64,000 nucleotides of DNA from assembly GCF_026625985.1 (NCBI RefSeq), contig NZ_CP113116.1, positions 2,294,001 through 2,358,000 of the forward strand, given 5' to 3'. Positions within the stretch are counted from its first letter, which is position 1, and the number at the start of each line of letters is the position of its first letter. The notes beneath the pieces were generated by a model, which saw nothing but the letters and a program-made list of their open reading frames with translations, was not told where the DNA came from and did no database searches. The position numbers and the translations under genes were made by a program. This DNA is from Mycobacterium sp. Aquia_213 (GTDB taxonomy: Bacteria; Actinomycetota; Actinomycetes; Mycobacteriales; Mycobacteriaceae). Of this stretch, positions 15,461 through 24,358 are shown piece by piece.

Positions 15461-16399
15461 TTACCCCAGGGCGTCCGAGGTGCGGCTGCGCACGGCCTGC
15501 TCGTAGAGCCGGCCGGCCCGGTACGACGAGCGCACCAGCGGCCCGGCCAGCACGCCCGCGAAGCCCAGCCCCTCGGCGTAGCGCGCGAACTCGTCGAACT
15601 CCTCGGGCTTCACCCAGCGCTGCACCGGGTGGTGGCGCGCCGACGGGCGCAGGTACTGAGTGACGGTGACGATGTCGCAGCCGGCGTCGTGCAGGTCGGC
15701 CAGGGCGGTGCGGACCTCGTCGGGCGTCTCGCCCAGGCCGAGGATCAGGTTGCTCTTGGTGACCAGCCCGACCTCGCGCGCGGCGGTGAGCACACCCAGG
15801 CTGCGCTGGTAGGTGAACGCGGGCCGGATCCGCTTGAAGATGCGCGGGACCGTTTCGACGTTGTGCGCGAACACTTCCGGGCGCGACTCGAAGACCTCCG
15901 CCAGGCGCGCGGGCTCGCCGTTGAAGTCGGGGGCCAGCAGCTCGACACCGGTCGACGGGTTGAGCTCCTTGATGGCGCGCACGGTTTCGGCGTACAGCCA
16001 AGCGCCGCCGTCGGGCAGGTCATCGCGGGCGACGCCGGTGACGGTGGCATAGCGCAGCCCCATCGCCTGCACGCTCTCGGCGACCCGGCGGGGCTCGTCG
16101 CGGTCCAGCTCGGCGGGCTTGCCGGTGTCGATCTGGCAGAAGTCGCAGCGGCGGGTGCACTGGTCGCCGCCGATCAGGAAGGTGGCCTCGCGGTCTTCCC
16201 AGCACTCGAAGATGTTGGGGCAGCCGGCCTCTTCGCAGACGGTGTGCAGGCCTTCCCGCTTCACCAGGCTTTTGAGCGCCGTGTACTCCGGTCCCATCCG
16301 GACCCGGGTCTTGATCCACGGTGGCTTGCGCTCGATCGGGGTCTGCGCGTTGCGCACTTCCAGCCGCAGCAATTTGCGGCCTTCGGGAGCGACAGTCAC
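15461..16399 (-). CDS. lipA: Lipoyl synthase
   Basis: 312 aa, GTG 16399 overlapping the lipB stop (GTGA). A radical SAM enzyme inserting two sulfurs into octanoyl-lysine on E2/GcvH proteins. Both iron-sulfur motifs are present: the LipA-specific CEEAGCPNIFEC for the auxiliary cluster that donates sulfur, and CTRRCDFC (CxxxCxxC) for SAM cleavage. The C-terminal RSSYRAG is the conserved LipA ending. It works after LipB on substrates such as DlaT, encoded in the same operon. Ortholog of Rv2218. Confidence 0.97.
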   Translation of the reverse strand: MTVAPEGRKLLRLEVRNAQTPIERKPPWIKTRVRMGPEYTALKSLVKREGLHTVCEEAGCPNIFECWEDREATFLIGGDQCTRRCDFCQIDTGKPAELDRDEPRRVAESVQAMGLRYATVTGVARDDLPDGGAWLYAETVRAIKELNPSTGVELLAPDFNGEPARLAEVFESRPEVFAHNVETVPRIFKRIRPAFTYQRSLGVLTAAREVGLVTKSNLILGLGETPDEVRTALADLHDAGCDIVTVTQYLRPSARHHPVQRWVKPEEFDEFARYAEGLGFAGVLAGPLVRSSYRAGRLYEQAVRSRTSDALG

Positions 16400-17082
16400 A
16401 TCGCTGATGCTACGCGGGCGGCGTCGTGTGCCTGCACCGGTAAGACGCCGTCGAGGGCATCGCAGACGGCCGTGGCGACGGCCGCGCGGACCTCGTCGAC
16501 GGTCACCGTGCGCCCGAGTTCGGCGGACAGCGACGTCACCCCGGCGTCGGTCAGGCCGCACGGCACGATGGCCGCGTATGCGTCCAGATCGCAGTCGCAG
16601 TTGAGCGCGAACCCGTGCAGCGCGGTCGCCCGCGAGACCCGGACGCCGATCGCGGCGATCTTGCGCGCGGGGCGGCCCGGCAGCCACACGCCGGAGCGGC
16701 CGTCGATCCGGCCGGCGTCCAGCCCTAGATCGCAACACACCTTGATCAGCGATTCTTCAAGGCGCCGAACGTAATTCACCACATCGAGGGGTTCGGCGAG
16801 GCCGATGATCGGGTAGCCGACCAACTGGCCCGGCCCGTGCCAGGTGATCTTGCCGCCGCGATCGGTGTCGACGACGGGCGTGCCGTCCACCGGTCGCTCG
16901 TGCGGCTCGGTGCGCCGTCCGGCGGTGTAGACCGCGGGGTGATCCAGCAGGAGCAGGGTGTCGTTGCCGCCGGCGAGCCTCGTGTCGGCCAGGTCGCGCT
17001 GCAGCCGCCAGGCGGTGCGATATTCGACCGTCCCCAGTTGGCGGACCTCGATCGCTGCCGTGCTGGACCGGATGGAACCCAT
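16396..17082 (-). CDS. lipB: Octanoyl-(acyl-carrier-protein) transferase
   Basis: 228 aa from ATG 17082 (TTG 17094 also in frame). Moves octanoate from ACP to the lipoyl lysine of target proteins through an acyl-enzyme. The catalytic dyad is present: Lys141 (PARKIAAIG) and Cys175 (VPCGLTD); the HGPGQLVGYP motif forms the pocket. Overlaps lipA by 4 bp and lies 14 nt after the NmrA-like gene. Ortholog of Rv2217. Confidence 0.97.
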   Translation of the reverse strand: MGSIRSSTAAIEVRQLGTVEYRTAWRLQRDLADTRLAGGNDTLLLLDHPAVYTAGRRTEPHERPVDGTPVVDTDRGGKITWHGPGQLVGYPIIGLAEPLDVVNYVRRLEESLIKVCCDLGLDAGRIDGRSGVWLPGRPARKIAAIGVRVSRATALHGFALNCDCDLDAYAAIVPCGLTDAGVTSLSAELGRTVTVDEVRAAVATAVCDALDGVLPVQAHDAARVASAM

Positions 17083-17096
17083 CACGCTGGCCAACG

Positions 17097-17996
17097 CTAC
17101 GCGAACAGCTGTGGGTTCGCCGCGACGTACTGCTCGACGCTCAGTGCGGGTTGGCCGGTGATCCGCTCGACGTCGTCGGTGGAGCGGTCGTAGCGGCCCG
17201 CGCGGTGCAGCTTCGCCATCGTGGCGAGGTGTTGCGCGACGTGTGCGGGCAGGCCCAGCGGCTGCAGAACCTCGGTGACCCAGGTGTCGTACGCGATGTC
17301 GGCGCCGGTGATCGGACGCTGCAATGCGCGCGCGTACGCCGCGGCCAGCCCGTCGACGTCCAGGCTTTCCGGGCCGGTCAACTCGTAGACGGCCCCGATG
17401 TGATCGGCCGGGTCCAACAGCACCGTGCTGACCACCCGGGCCACGTCACTGGCCGCGATCGGCGAGGTCCGGCCGGTCCCGAACGGCAGCACCAACAGAT
17501 TCCGCTCGCGCAACGAGGGTGCGGCCAGCGAGGTGAAGATCGGATTGTCCAAAAACGCCGTCGGCCGGATGTGCACGGCCGGTACGCCCGACCAGTTCAC
17601 CACGTGCTCGGCGAGCCAGTGCAGGCGATGCTGGCGCGACTCGTCGGTGCTTGTCAGCGTCATCTCCGACACCGTCATCTGCGACATGTTCACCAGCACG
17701 TCGAGGCGGCCCGACTCCAGCGCCGCCGCACATACCACCGCCGTCGCCTGCAGGTAGTCGGGCGAGACGCTCATCGAGAAGAACATCCGGTCGGCGCCGG
17801 CCATCGCGTCGACGACGTCGCGCGGCTCGGTCAGGTCGCCGACCACCACCTCGGCGCCCAACGCGCGCAGCGAGTCGGCTCGTGCGTCGTCGCGGTGCAC
17901 CATCGCGCGCACCGGCTCGCCGCGGGACCGCAACTCCTCGACCACCGACCGGCTGACGCCGCCGATACCCCCACCCGCACCGGTAATCAAATACAT
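17097..17996 (-). CDS. NmrA-like NAD(P)-binding protein
   Basis: 299 aa, ATG 17996. Atypical SDR: dinucleotide motif TGAGGGIGG at the N-terminus, then the substitution/variation pattern of NmrA-type NAD(P)-binding proteins (VVVGDLTEP, then SPIAASDVARVV). No Tyr-x3-Lys pair, so it may be a redox sensor or a quinone/NAD(P)H-linked reductase. It sits between the SDR39U1 gene and lipB, a place where M. tuberculosis has no gene, so it is a lineage-specific operon insertion. Confidence 0.82.
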   Translation of the reverse strand: MYLITGAGGGIGGVSRSVVEELRSRGEPVRAMVHRDDARADSLRALGAEVVVGDLTEPRDVVDAMAGADRMFFSMSVSPDYLQATAVVCAAALESGRLDVLVNMSQMTVSEMTLTSTDESRQHRLHWLAEHVVNWSGVPAVHIRPTAFLDNPIFTSLAAPSLRERNLLVLPFGTGRTSPIAASDVARVVSTVLLDPADHIGAVYELTGPESLDVDGLAAAYARALQRPITGADIAYDTWVTEVLQPLGLPAHVAQHLATMAKLHRAGRYDRSTDDVERITGQPALSVEQYVAANPQLFA

Positions 17997-17998
17997 GA

Positions 17999-18910
17999 TC
18001 AGTCCTGATCGCGTCGGGCGGTGGCGTAGGCCAGCGCCTCGCCAATGGTGTTGTGGTGAAACTGAAAACCCGCGCGTTCCAGCGCGGACGGAATGGCGCG
18101 CTGGCCGGTCAGCAGCCCCTCGTCGGCGAACTCTCCGAGCGCGGCCCGCACCGCGAACGCCGGCAGCATCATCGGGGTCGGACGGTTGACCGCGCTGCCG
18201 AAGGCGGTGGTGAACTCGGCGTTGGTGACGGGCGCGGGCCCGGTCATGTTCACCGGGCCGGACAGCGACGGGTGGGCGATCGCGAACAGCAAGGCCCGCA
18301 CCTCGTCTTCCAGGCTGATCCACGACATGTACTGACGGCCGCTGCCCAGCCGGGCGCCCAGGCCCACCGCGAATAGCGGGCGCATCCGGCGCAATGCTCC
18401 GCCCGCCGCGGCCATCACCAGGCCGGTGCGGGCCAGCACCACGCGGGCACCGCCATATTGGGCCGGCAGCGTCGCCGCCTCCCAGTCTTCGCAGAGGCGG
18501 GCAAGGAAACCCGCTCCCGCCCGGTCGTTTTCGTCGACCACGCGGTCTTTGGAGTTGCCGTAGTAGCCCACGGCGCTCGCGTTGATCAGGGTCTCGACGC
18601 CGGCGTCGGCGACCGCGGTGGCCAGCACCTCGGTCGGAGTGATCCGGCTATCGCGCAGGCTCTGTTTGAACGCGCCCGACCACCGGCGCCGGCCGACGTT
18701 GACTCCACACAGGTTGACGACGGCGTCGACTTCGGTGAGCGCGTCGGGATCGAATTCGCCGCTCTCCGGATTCCAGTGCAGCTCATCGGGATTCGCCGGT
18801 GTCCGGCGGACGATGCGCAACACCCGATGGTCGGCGGCGCGCAGAGCCGCAGCCAAGGCTGAGCCGATCAGGCCGGAGGAACCCGCGATCGCGACGACGG
18901 GCTTGGCCAA
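17999..18910 (-). CDS. SDR39U1-type epimerase (TIGR01777 family, Rv2216 ortholog)
   Basis: 303 aa, TTG start (MAKPVVAIAGSSGLIGSAL). An N-terminal Rossmann motif GSSGLIG is followed by NASAVGYYGN with the conserved Tyr, the MSWISLEDEV stretch and a DUF1731-like C-terminus (GQRAIPSALERAGFQF). NAD(P)-dependent; substrate unknown. It starts 4 nt after dlaT, so it is co-transcribed with lipoate-dependent enzyme genes. Confidence 0.93.
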   Translation of the reverse strand: MAKPVVAIAGSSGLIGSALAAALRAADHRVLRIVRRTPANPDELHWNPESGEFDPDALTEVDAVVNLCGVNVGRRRWSGAFKQSLRDSRITPTEVLATAVADAGVETLINASAVGYYGNSKDRVVDENDRAGAGFLARLCEDWEAATLPAQYGGARVVLARTGLVMAAAGGALRRMRPLFAVGLGARLGSGRQYMSWISLEDEVRALLFAIAHPSLSGPVNMTGPAPVTNAEFTTAFGSAVNRPTPMMLPAFAVRAALGEFADEGLLTGQRAIPSALERAGFQFHHNTIGEALAYATARRDQD

Positions 18911-18914
18911 CGTG

Positions 18915-20714
18915 CTAAAGCCCTAGGTCAGCCTCGAACGCTCCCTCTTCAAGCCGGTGCTTGATCGTGGTGAGGAATCGTCCGGCATCGGCCCCGTCGA
19001 TCAGCCGATGGTCATAGGTCAGCGGCAGGTAGCAGATCGAGCGGACCCCGATCGATTCGTTGCCGCTCTCGTCGACCACCACCCGCGGGCGCTTCACGAT
19101 CGCCCCGGTGCCAAGCATCGCGGCCTGCGGCGGAACCAGGATCGGGGTGTCGAACAACGCGCCCTGGCTGCCGATGTTGGTGATGGTGAAGGTGCCGCCG
19201 GACAACTCGTCCGGTTTCAGGTTGCCCGTCCGGGCACGCTCGGCGATGTCGGCGATCGCGCGGGCCAGCCCGGCCAGCGACAGGTCGCCGGCGTTGTGAA
19301 CCACGGGGGAGAGCAGGCCCTGTTCGGTGTCGACGGCGAAACCGAGGTGCTCGGCGTCGTAGTAGGTGATCTCCTTGGAGTCCTCGTTGTAGCTCGCGTT
19401 GATGTTGGGGTGAATCTTCAGCGCGTCGATCACCGCCTTGGCGATGAACGGCAGGTAGGTCAGATTCACGCCCTCACGCTCGGCGAACGACGTCTTGGCC
19501 TTGGCCCGCAGCCCAACGATCTTGGTCATGTCGACCTCGTGGGTCTGGGTGAGCTGCGCGGTGGCCTGCAGGGATTCGCGGGTCTTCTTGGCGGTGATCT
19601 GCCGGATCCGGTTGGCCTTTTGCGTGGTGCCGCGCAGGTGGGCCAGCGCGGGCGCCGGAGTCGCCGCGGGCGCCTTGGCGGCCGGTGCGGCGGCAGCCGG
19701 CGCGGCCGCAGCGGGTGCCTTCGCGGCTTCTTTTTTCTTCTCGGCGGCGGCCAGCACGTCCTGCTTGCGGATGCGGCCACCGACGCCGGTGCCCTTGACC
19801 GCGGCAAGGTCGATGTTGTTTTCGGTGGCCAGTTTCCGCACCAGCGGGGTCACGTACGGACTGCCGTCACCCTGGGCCTCGGCCGCCGGCTGGGCCGGTG
19901 CGGCTTGCGGCGCCGGTGTCGGCTCGGGCTTGGGAGCGGGCGGGGCCTCCGGCGCGGGAGCGGGCTTGGGGGCCGGGGGCGCCTCGGCCTTGGGCTGCGG
20001 CGCCGGTTCGGGCTTGGGTTCGGGCTTGGGGGCCGGCGGCGGTGGGGCGGCCGCAGCGGAGCCGGTGCCGATCCGGGCCAGCTCGCCGCCGACCGCCACG
20101 GTGTCGTCCTCTTCGGCGGTGATGCTGACCAGGACTCCGGCCACCGGTGACGGAATCTCGGTGTCCACCTTGTCGGTGGAGACTTCCACCAGCGCCTCGT
20201 CTACCTGAACCGAATCGCCGACCTTCTTCAGCCAGCGAGTGACCGTGCCCTCGGTGACCGACTCGCCGAGCTCGGGCATCAGGACCGGGGTCGCGCTGCC
20301 GTTGCTGGAGCTCGGTGCGGCGGCCTGGGGTGCGGGCTCGGGCTGACGCTCGGGCTCCGGTTGGGCCTCGGACTCCGGTTGGGCCGCGGGCTCGGGCTCC
20401 GGCTCGGGGGCCGGTGCGGATTCGGCCGCCGGTTGGCTGGGCGCTTCGGCGGGCGCCGCTGAGGCGCCGTTTTCCGAGGCGTCACCGATGACGGCCAGCT
20501 CACCGCCGACCTCGACGGTGTCGTCCTCCTGGGCGACGATCTTGGTGAGCACTCCCGCGGCGGGCGACGGGATTTCGGTATCAACCTTGTCGGTCGACAC
20601 CTCGACAAGCGGTTCGTCGAGCTCGACCGTGTCGCCCTCCTGCTTGAGCCAGCGGGTGACCGTCCCCTCGGTGACGCTCTCACCGAGTGCCGGCATTTGG
20701 ACGGAGAAGGCCAT
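18915..20714 (-). CDS. dlaT: Dihydrolipoamide acyltransferase E2
   Basis: 599 aa from ATG 20714 with GAGGAG upstream. E2 of pyruvate dehydrogenase, and in mycobacteria also part of the NADH-dependent peroxynitrite reductase/peroxidase with Lpd, AhpD and AhpC. Two lipoyl domains with target Lys43 and Lys182 (EVSTDKVDTEIPSP both times), joined by long Pro/Ala/Glu linkers. A peripheral-subunit-binding domain (about 290-330, SPYVTPLVRKLATENNIDL) precedes the catalytic domain ending in TYDHRLIDG (His569, Asp573). First gene of the lipA/lipB operon, which makes its cofactor. Ortholog of Rv2215. Confidence 0.97.
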   Translation of the reverse strand: MAFSVQMPALGESVTEGTVTRWLKQEGDTVELDEPLVEVSTDKVDTEIPSPAAGVLTKIVAQEDDTVEVGGELAVIGDASENGASAAPAEAPSQPAAESAPAPEPEPEPAAQPESEAQPEPERQPEPAPQAAAPSSSNGSATPVLMPELGESVTEGTVTRWLKKVGDSVQVDEALVEVSTDKVDTEIPSPVAGVLVSITAEEDDTVAVGGELARIGTGSAAAAPPPPAPKPEPKPEPAPQPKAEAPPAPKPAPAPEAPPAPKPEPTPAPQAAPAQPAAEAQGDGSPYVTPLVRKLATENNIDLAAVKGTGVGGRIRKQDVLAAAEKKKEAAKAPAAAAPAAAAPAAKAPAATPAPALAHLRGTTQKANRIRQITAKKTRESLQATAQLTQTHEVDMTKIVGLRAKAKTSFAEREGVNLTYLPFIAKAVIDALKIHPNINASYNEDSKEITYYDAEHLGFAVDTEQGLLSPVVHNAGDLSLAGLARAIADIAERARTGNLKPDELSGGTFTITNIGSQGALFDTPILVPPQAAMLGTGAIVKRPRVVVDESGNESIGVRSICYLPLTYDHRLIDGADAGRFLTTIKHRLEEGAFEADLGL

Positions 20715-20913
20715 GTCTTTTGACTCCTCGATTGCTCGTGGGTCGGCGCTGGTCGACATCTGACTTACCACACCGCGGTGTACTGCAAGTTGACGTCGAA
20801 ACTATCCTGTCATTGCCTCTGCGTCGGCACGCATCCAGGGCTGACCCGATTGCTACGGTGTGCCGAATTGCCAGGGGGCGATCATCGCTAGATCGCGGGG
20901 AGGCGGAAGTTCG

Positions 20914-22680
20914 ATGCCGGCAACACAGGAGTTCGTCGACAGCGCGGACGGTGTCCGCATCGCCGTCTACCAAGAAGGCAACCCCGACGGTCCCCCCGTC
21001 GTGCTGGTGCACGGGTGGCCCGATTCGCACGCGCTGTGGGACGGCGTCGTGCCGCTGTTGGCCGAGCGGTTCCGGATCATCCGCTACGACAACCGCGGAG
21101 TCGGGCTGTCGGGGACGCCCAAGAAGGTCTCCGCGTACACGATGGCGCATTTCGCCGACGACTTCGCGGCGGTGACAAGCGAACTGAGCCCCGGCCAGCC
21201 GGTGCACGTGCTGGCCCATGACTGGGGCTCGGTGGGTATCTGGGAGTACCTGAAGCGGCCCGGCGCCGGTGACCGGGTTGCCTCGTTCACGTCGGTGTCC
21301 GGCCCGAGCCACGAGCAACTCGTCGAATACATCTTCAGCGGTCTGCGCCAACCGTGGCGCCCGCGCAGGTTCGCCCGCTCGATCAGTCAGGCGCTGCGCC
21401 TGACCTACATGGTCTTCTTCTCGATCCCGGTGCTGGCGCCGCTGTTGATTCGGGCGGCGTTCTCGGTACGGGCGCTGCGGCGCAACGTCGTAGATAACAT
21501 TCCCGATGAGCAGATCCATCACTCCGCCAACATTGCCACGGATGCTGCCAGCTCGGTTAAAACCTACCCCGCCAACTACTTTCGCTCGTTCTCCGTGCGC
21601 GGCCAGCCCATCCACATCGTCGATGTGCCGGTGCAGTTGATCGTCAACACGCGCGACAAGTACGTCCGGCCCTATGGCTACGACGAGACCGCGCGGTGGG
21701 TGCCGCGGCTGTGGCGGCGCGACATCCGGGCCGGGCACTTTTCGCCGATGTCGCACCCGCAGGTGATGGCGGCCGCGGTGCACGAATTCGCGGACCTGAC
21801 CGACGGCAAAACGCCTTGCCGCGCGCTGCTGCGTGCGCAAGTGGGCCGTCCCCGCGGGGCGTTCGGCGACACGCTGGTGTCGGTCACCGGCGCCGGCAGC
21901 GGCATTGGGCGCGAGACCGCGTACGCCTTCGCGCGGGAAGGCGCCGAACTCGTCGTCAGCGACATCGACGAAGCCGCCGTCAAGCAGACCGCGGCCGAGA
22001 TCACCGCACGCGGCGGCGTCGCGCACGCCTACGTGCTCGACGTGTCCGACACCGACGCGGTCGAGGCGTTCGCCGAACGGGTCAGCACCGAACACGGCGT
22101 GCCCGACATCGTGGTCAACAACGCGGGTATCGGGCAGGCCGGCCAGTTCCTGGACACCCCCGCCGAACAGTTCGACCGCGTCCTCGACGTCAACCTCGGC
22201 GGCGTGGTGAACGGCAGCCGGGCGTTCGGGCGGCTCCTGGTCGAGCGCGGCACCGGCGGGCACATCGTCAACGTGTCGTCGATGGCCGCCTACGCCCCGC
22301 TGCAGTCGCTGAACGCCTATTGCACCTCCAAAGCGGCGACCTACATGTTCTCCGACTGCCTGCGTGCCGAACTCGACGCCGCCAACGTCGGGCTGACCAC
22401 GATCTGCCCGGGTGTCATCGACACGAACATCATCAACACCACCCGGTTCGACGCGCCCGCGGGCAAGCAGGGCGAGCAGGTCGACGGCCGGCGTGGTCAG
22501 CTGGGCAAGATGTTCGCGCTGCGCCGGTACGGCCCCGACAAGGTCGCCGACGCGATCTTGTCCTCGGTCCAGAAGAACAAGCCGATCCTCCCGGTGGCGC
22601 CGGAAGCCTATGCGCTGTATGGACTTTCGCGGCTGCTGCCGCAGGCCTTGCGCAGCACCGCGCGATTCCGGGTGATCTAG
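20914..22680 (+). CDS. ephD: Bifunctional epoxide hydrolase-like / SDR fusion
   Basis: 588 aa, ATG with GGGAGGCGGA upstream. Residues 1-300 are an alpha/beta hydrolase of the epoxide-hydrolase group: HGWPDSH oxyanion motif and HDWGS nucleophile Asp near 104. Residues about 310-588 are a classical SDR: TGAGSGIG near 324 and YCTSKAA with catalytic Tyr near 469. EphD of M. tuberculosis (Rv2214c) has been linked to mycolic-acid modification. Divergent from dlaT. Confidence 0.96.
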   Translation: MPATQEFVDSADGVRIAVYQEGNPDGPPVVLVHGWPDSHALWDGVVPLLAERFRIIRYDNRGVGLSGTPKKVSAYTMAHFADDFAAVTSELSPGQPVHVLAHDWGSVGIWEYLKRPGAGDRVASFTSVSGPSHEQLVEYIFSGLRQPWRPRRFARSISQALRLTYMVFFSIPVLAPLLIRAAFSVRALRRNVVDNIPDEQIHHSANIATDAASSVKTYPANYFRSFSVRGQPIHIVDVPVQLIVNTRDKYVRPYGYDETARWVPRLWRRDIRAGHFSPMSHPQVMAAAVHEFADLTDGKTPCRALLRAQVGRPRGAFGDTLVSVTGAGSGIGRETAYAFAREGAELVVSDIDEAAVKQTAAEITARGGVAHAYVLDVSDTDAVEAFAERVSTEHGVPDIVVNNAGIGQAGQFLDTPAEQFDRVLDVNLGGVVNGSRAFGRLLVERGTGGHIVNVSSMAAYAPLQSLNAYCTSKAATYMFSDCLRAELDAANVGLTTICPGVIDTNIINTTRFDAPAGKQGEQVDGRRGQLGKMFALRRYGPDKVADAILSSVQKNKPILPVAPEAYALYGLSRLLPQALRSTARFRVI

Positions 22681-22705
22681 GCCGGCTCGCCCGCACGCCG
22701 CGTGC

Positions 22706-22763
22706 CGAGCGTGAAATTAGTTGCACGTTCGACGTCGAGCGTGAAGGTAGCGTCACACTCGAG
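22706..22763. repeat. Intergenic GAGYGTGAA palindromic element, copy 1
   Basis: Two imperfect palindromes in tandem, each beginning CGAGCGTGAA (22706 and 22736), the first closing TTGCACGTTCG and the second CGTCACACTCG. They fill the gap between convergent ephD and pepB. A related element is at 34398-34452. Likely a bidirectional terminator or a dispersed mycobacterial repeat. Confidence 0.5.
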
Positions 22764-22780
22764 CCGGCGTCGGGTCCGGC

Positions 22781-24328
22781 TCAGCCGTTCTCGGCGATGT
22801 CTTCCAGCACCGCGAACATGGTCCGGGTCGGCACGCCGGTGGAGCCCTTCGGCGAGTAGCCCCACGGGCTGCCGGTGTTGAAGGCCGGGCCCGCCACATC
22901 GATGTGCGCCCAACCCACGCCGTCGGCGACGAACTCGCGCAGGAACACCCCGGCCACCAGCATGCCGGCGAAGCGCTGCCCGCTGATGTTGGAAAGGTCG
23001 GCGACCGTGGACTTCAGGTCGTCCTTCAGCTCGTCCGGCAGTGGCATCGGCCAGCCGTTTTCGCCCACCCGCTGCGAGATCGCGGCGACCCGGTCGCGGA
23101 ACTCGTCGCTGCCCATCACCCCGGGGATGCGGGCGCCCAGCGCCACCGTCTGCGCGCCGGTCAGCGTGGACGTCTCGATCAGATAGTCCGGGTCGTCCTC
23201 GCACGCACGCACGATCGCGTCGGCCAGGATGAGCCGGCCCTCGGCGTCGGTGTTCTGCACCTCGACGGTGATTCCGCCGTACTGGGTGAGCACGTCGCCG
23301 GGGCGCTGCGCCGTTGCCGACGGCATGTTCTCGGCCATCGGCACGGTCGCGATCACGTCGATCGGCAGCTCGAGCTGCGCGGCCAGCGTGACGGTCGCGA
23401 TCACCGCGGCGGCACCGCCCATGTCCGAGGTCATGTAATGCATTGAGGCAGCGGGCTTGATCGAGATGCCGCCGGTGTCGAACGTGACGCCCTTGCCGAC
23501 CAGCGCGACCTTTTTGGCCTGCTTCGCTTTCTTGGCCAGCTTCGAACCGCGGTGGATCAGCCGCACCAGCCGCGGGGGCCGCGACGAGCCCTGCCCGACG
23601 CCGACAATGCCGCCGTAGCCACCTTTTTGCAGCGCCTTGTCGTCGAGCACCTCGACTTCAAGGCCGACGGATTCCCCCAAAGCCTTTGCGCGCTTGGCGA
23701 ATTCGGCGGGGAACAGGTGGCTCGGCGGAGTGTTGACGAAGTCGCGCGCGGTGGCGACCGCGGTCGCGACGGCAGCACCGTGCGCGGCCTGCTTCTTGGC
23801 CTCTTTCGCGGTGGCGAGCACGGTGATCTTGCTCAGGCCTTTGTCTTTGGGCGCCGTCTTGCCGCTGCGGAACGCGGTGAACCGGTAGCTGCCCAGGATC
23901 AGCCCCTCGACCGCGGCGGATGCGACGTCCTCGCCGGGCAGCTCGGCCAGCGTGGTGATCACGGCTTCGGCCGTGCCCAGCGAGCGCGCGGCCACACCGG
24001 CGGCGCGCCGGATGGTGTCGGCGGGCCATTCGGATCGCTCCTTACCCAGCCCGATCGTCAGCACGCTGGCCACCGGCAGCGCCGGCACCACCAGCCGATG
24101 GACCTGTTCGCTGCCGCCGGTGGCGTCCAGCGCAGCCAAGTCGGCCTCGATTTCGCCGATGGCGTCGTCGGACAGGAACGGCGTGGCCGACAGAACGACC
24201 GCGCCCGGGCGATCTTCGTCGCCGGTCGAGACGACCGGTATGACCAATACCGACGAACCCGCACCACGTTTCGGCAGCGTGGTGGTGACAGTGACAGCAG
24301 GAGCCTGGTAACCCGGTTCGGTACTCAC
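22781..24328 (-). CDS. pepB: Leucyl aminopeptidase (M17)
   Basis: 515 aa, GTG start. A two-metal cytosolic aminopeptidase, usually hexameric. The C-terminal catalytic domain has GVTFDTGGISIKP (metal/Lys ligands) and the M17 signature NTDAEGRLILADA; the N-terminal 180 residues are the non-catalytic macro-like domain. Releases N-terminal residues from peptides. 30 nt downstream of the adenylate cyclase on the same strand. Ortholog of Rv2213. Confidence 0.96.
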   Translation of the reverse strand: MSTEPGYQAPAVTVTTTLPKRGAGSSVLVIPVVSTGDEDRPGAVVLSATPFLSDDAIGEIEADLAALDATGGSEQVHRLVVPALPVASVLTIGLGKERSEWPADTIRRAAGVAARSLGTAEAVITTLAELPGEDVASAAVEGLILGSYRFTAFRSGKTAPKDKGLSKITVLATAKEAKKQAAHGAAVATAVATARDFVNTPPSHLFPAEFAKRAKALGESVGLEVEVLDDKALQKGGYGGIVGVGQGSSRPPRLVRLIHRGSKLAKKAKQAKKVALVGKGVTFDTGGISIKPAASMHYMTSDMGGAAAVIATVTLAAQLELPIDVIATVPMAENMPSATAQRPGDVLTQYGGITVEVQNTDAEGRLILADAIVRACEDDPDYLIETSTLTGAQTVALGARIPGVMGSDEFRDRVAAISQRVGENGWPMPLPDELKDDLKSTVADLSNISGQRFAGMLVAGVFLREFVADGVGWAHIDVAGPAFNTGSPWGYSPKGSTGVPTRTMFAVLEDIAENG

Positions 24329-24358
24329 GCGTAAACACCCTAGTCACCGGGGTGGGGA

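Noticed and set aside
20680..22263. 527-aa ORF antisense to ephD
   Set aside because: Low-complexity Arg/Val/Asp composition typical of high-GC mirror frames; ephD on the plus strand has full catalytic motifs.
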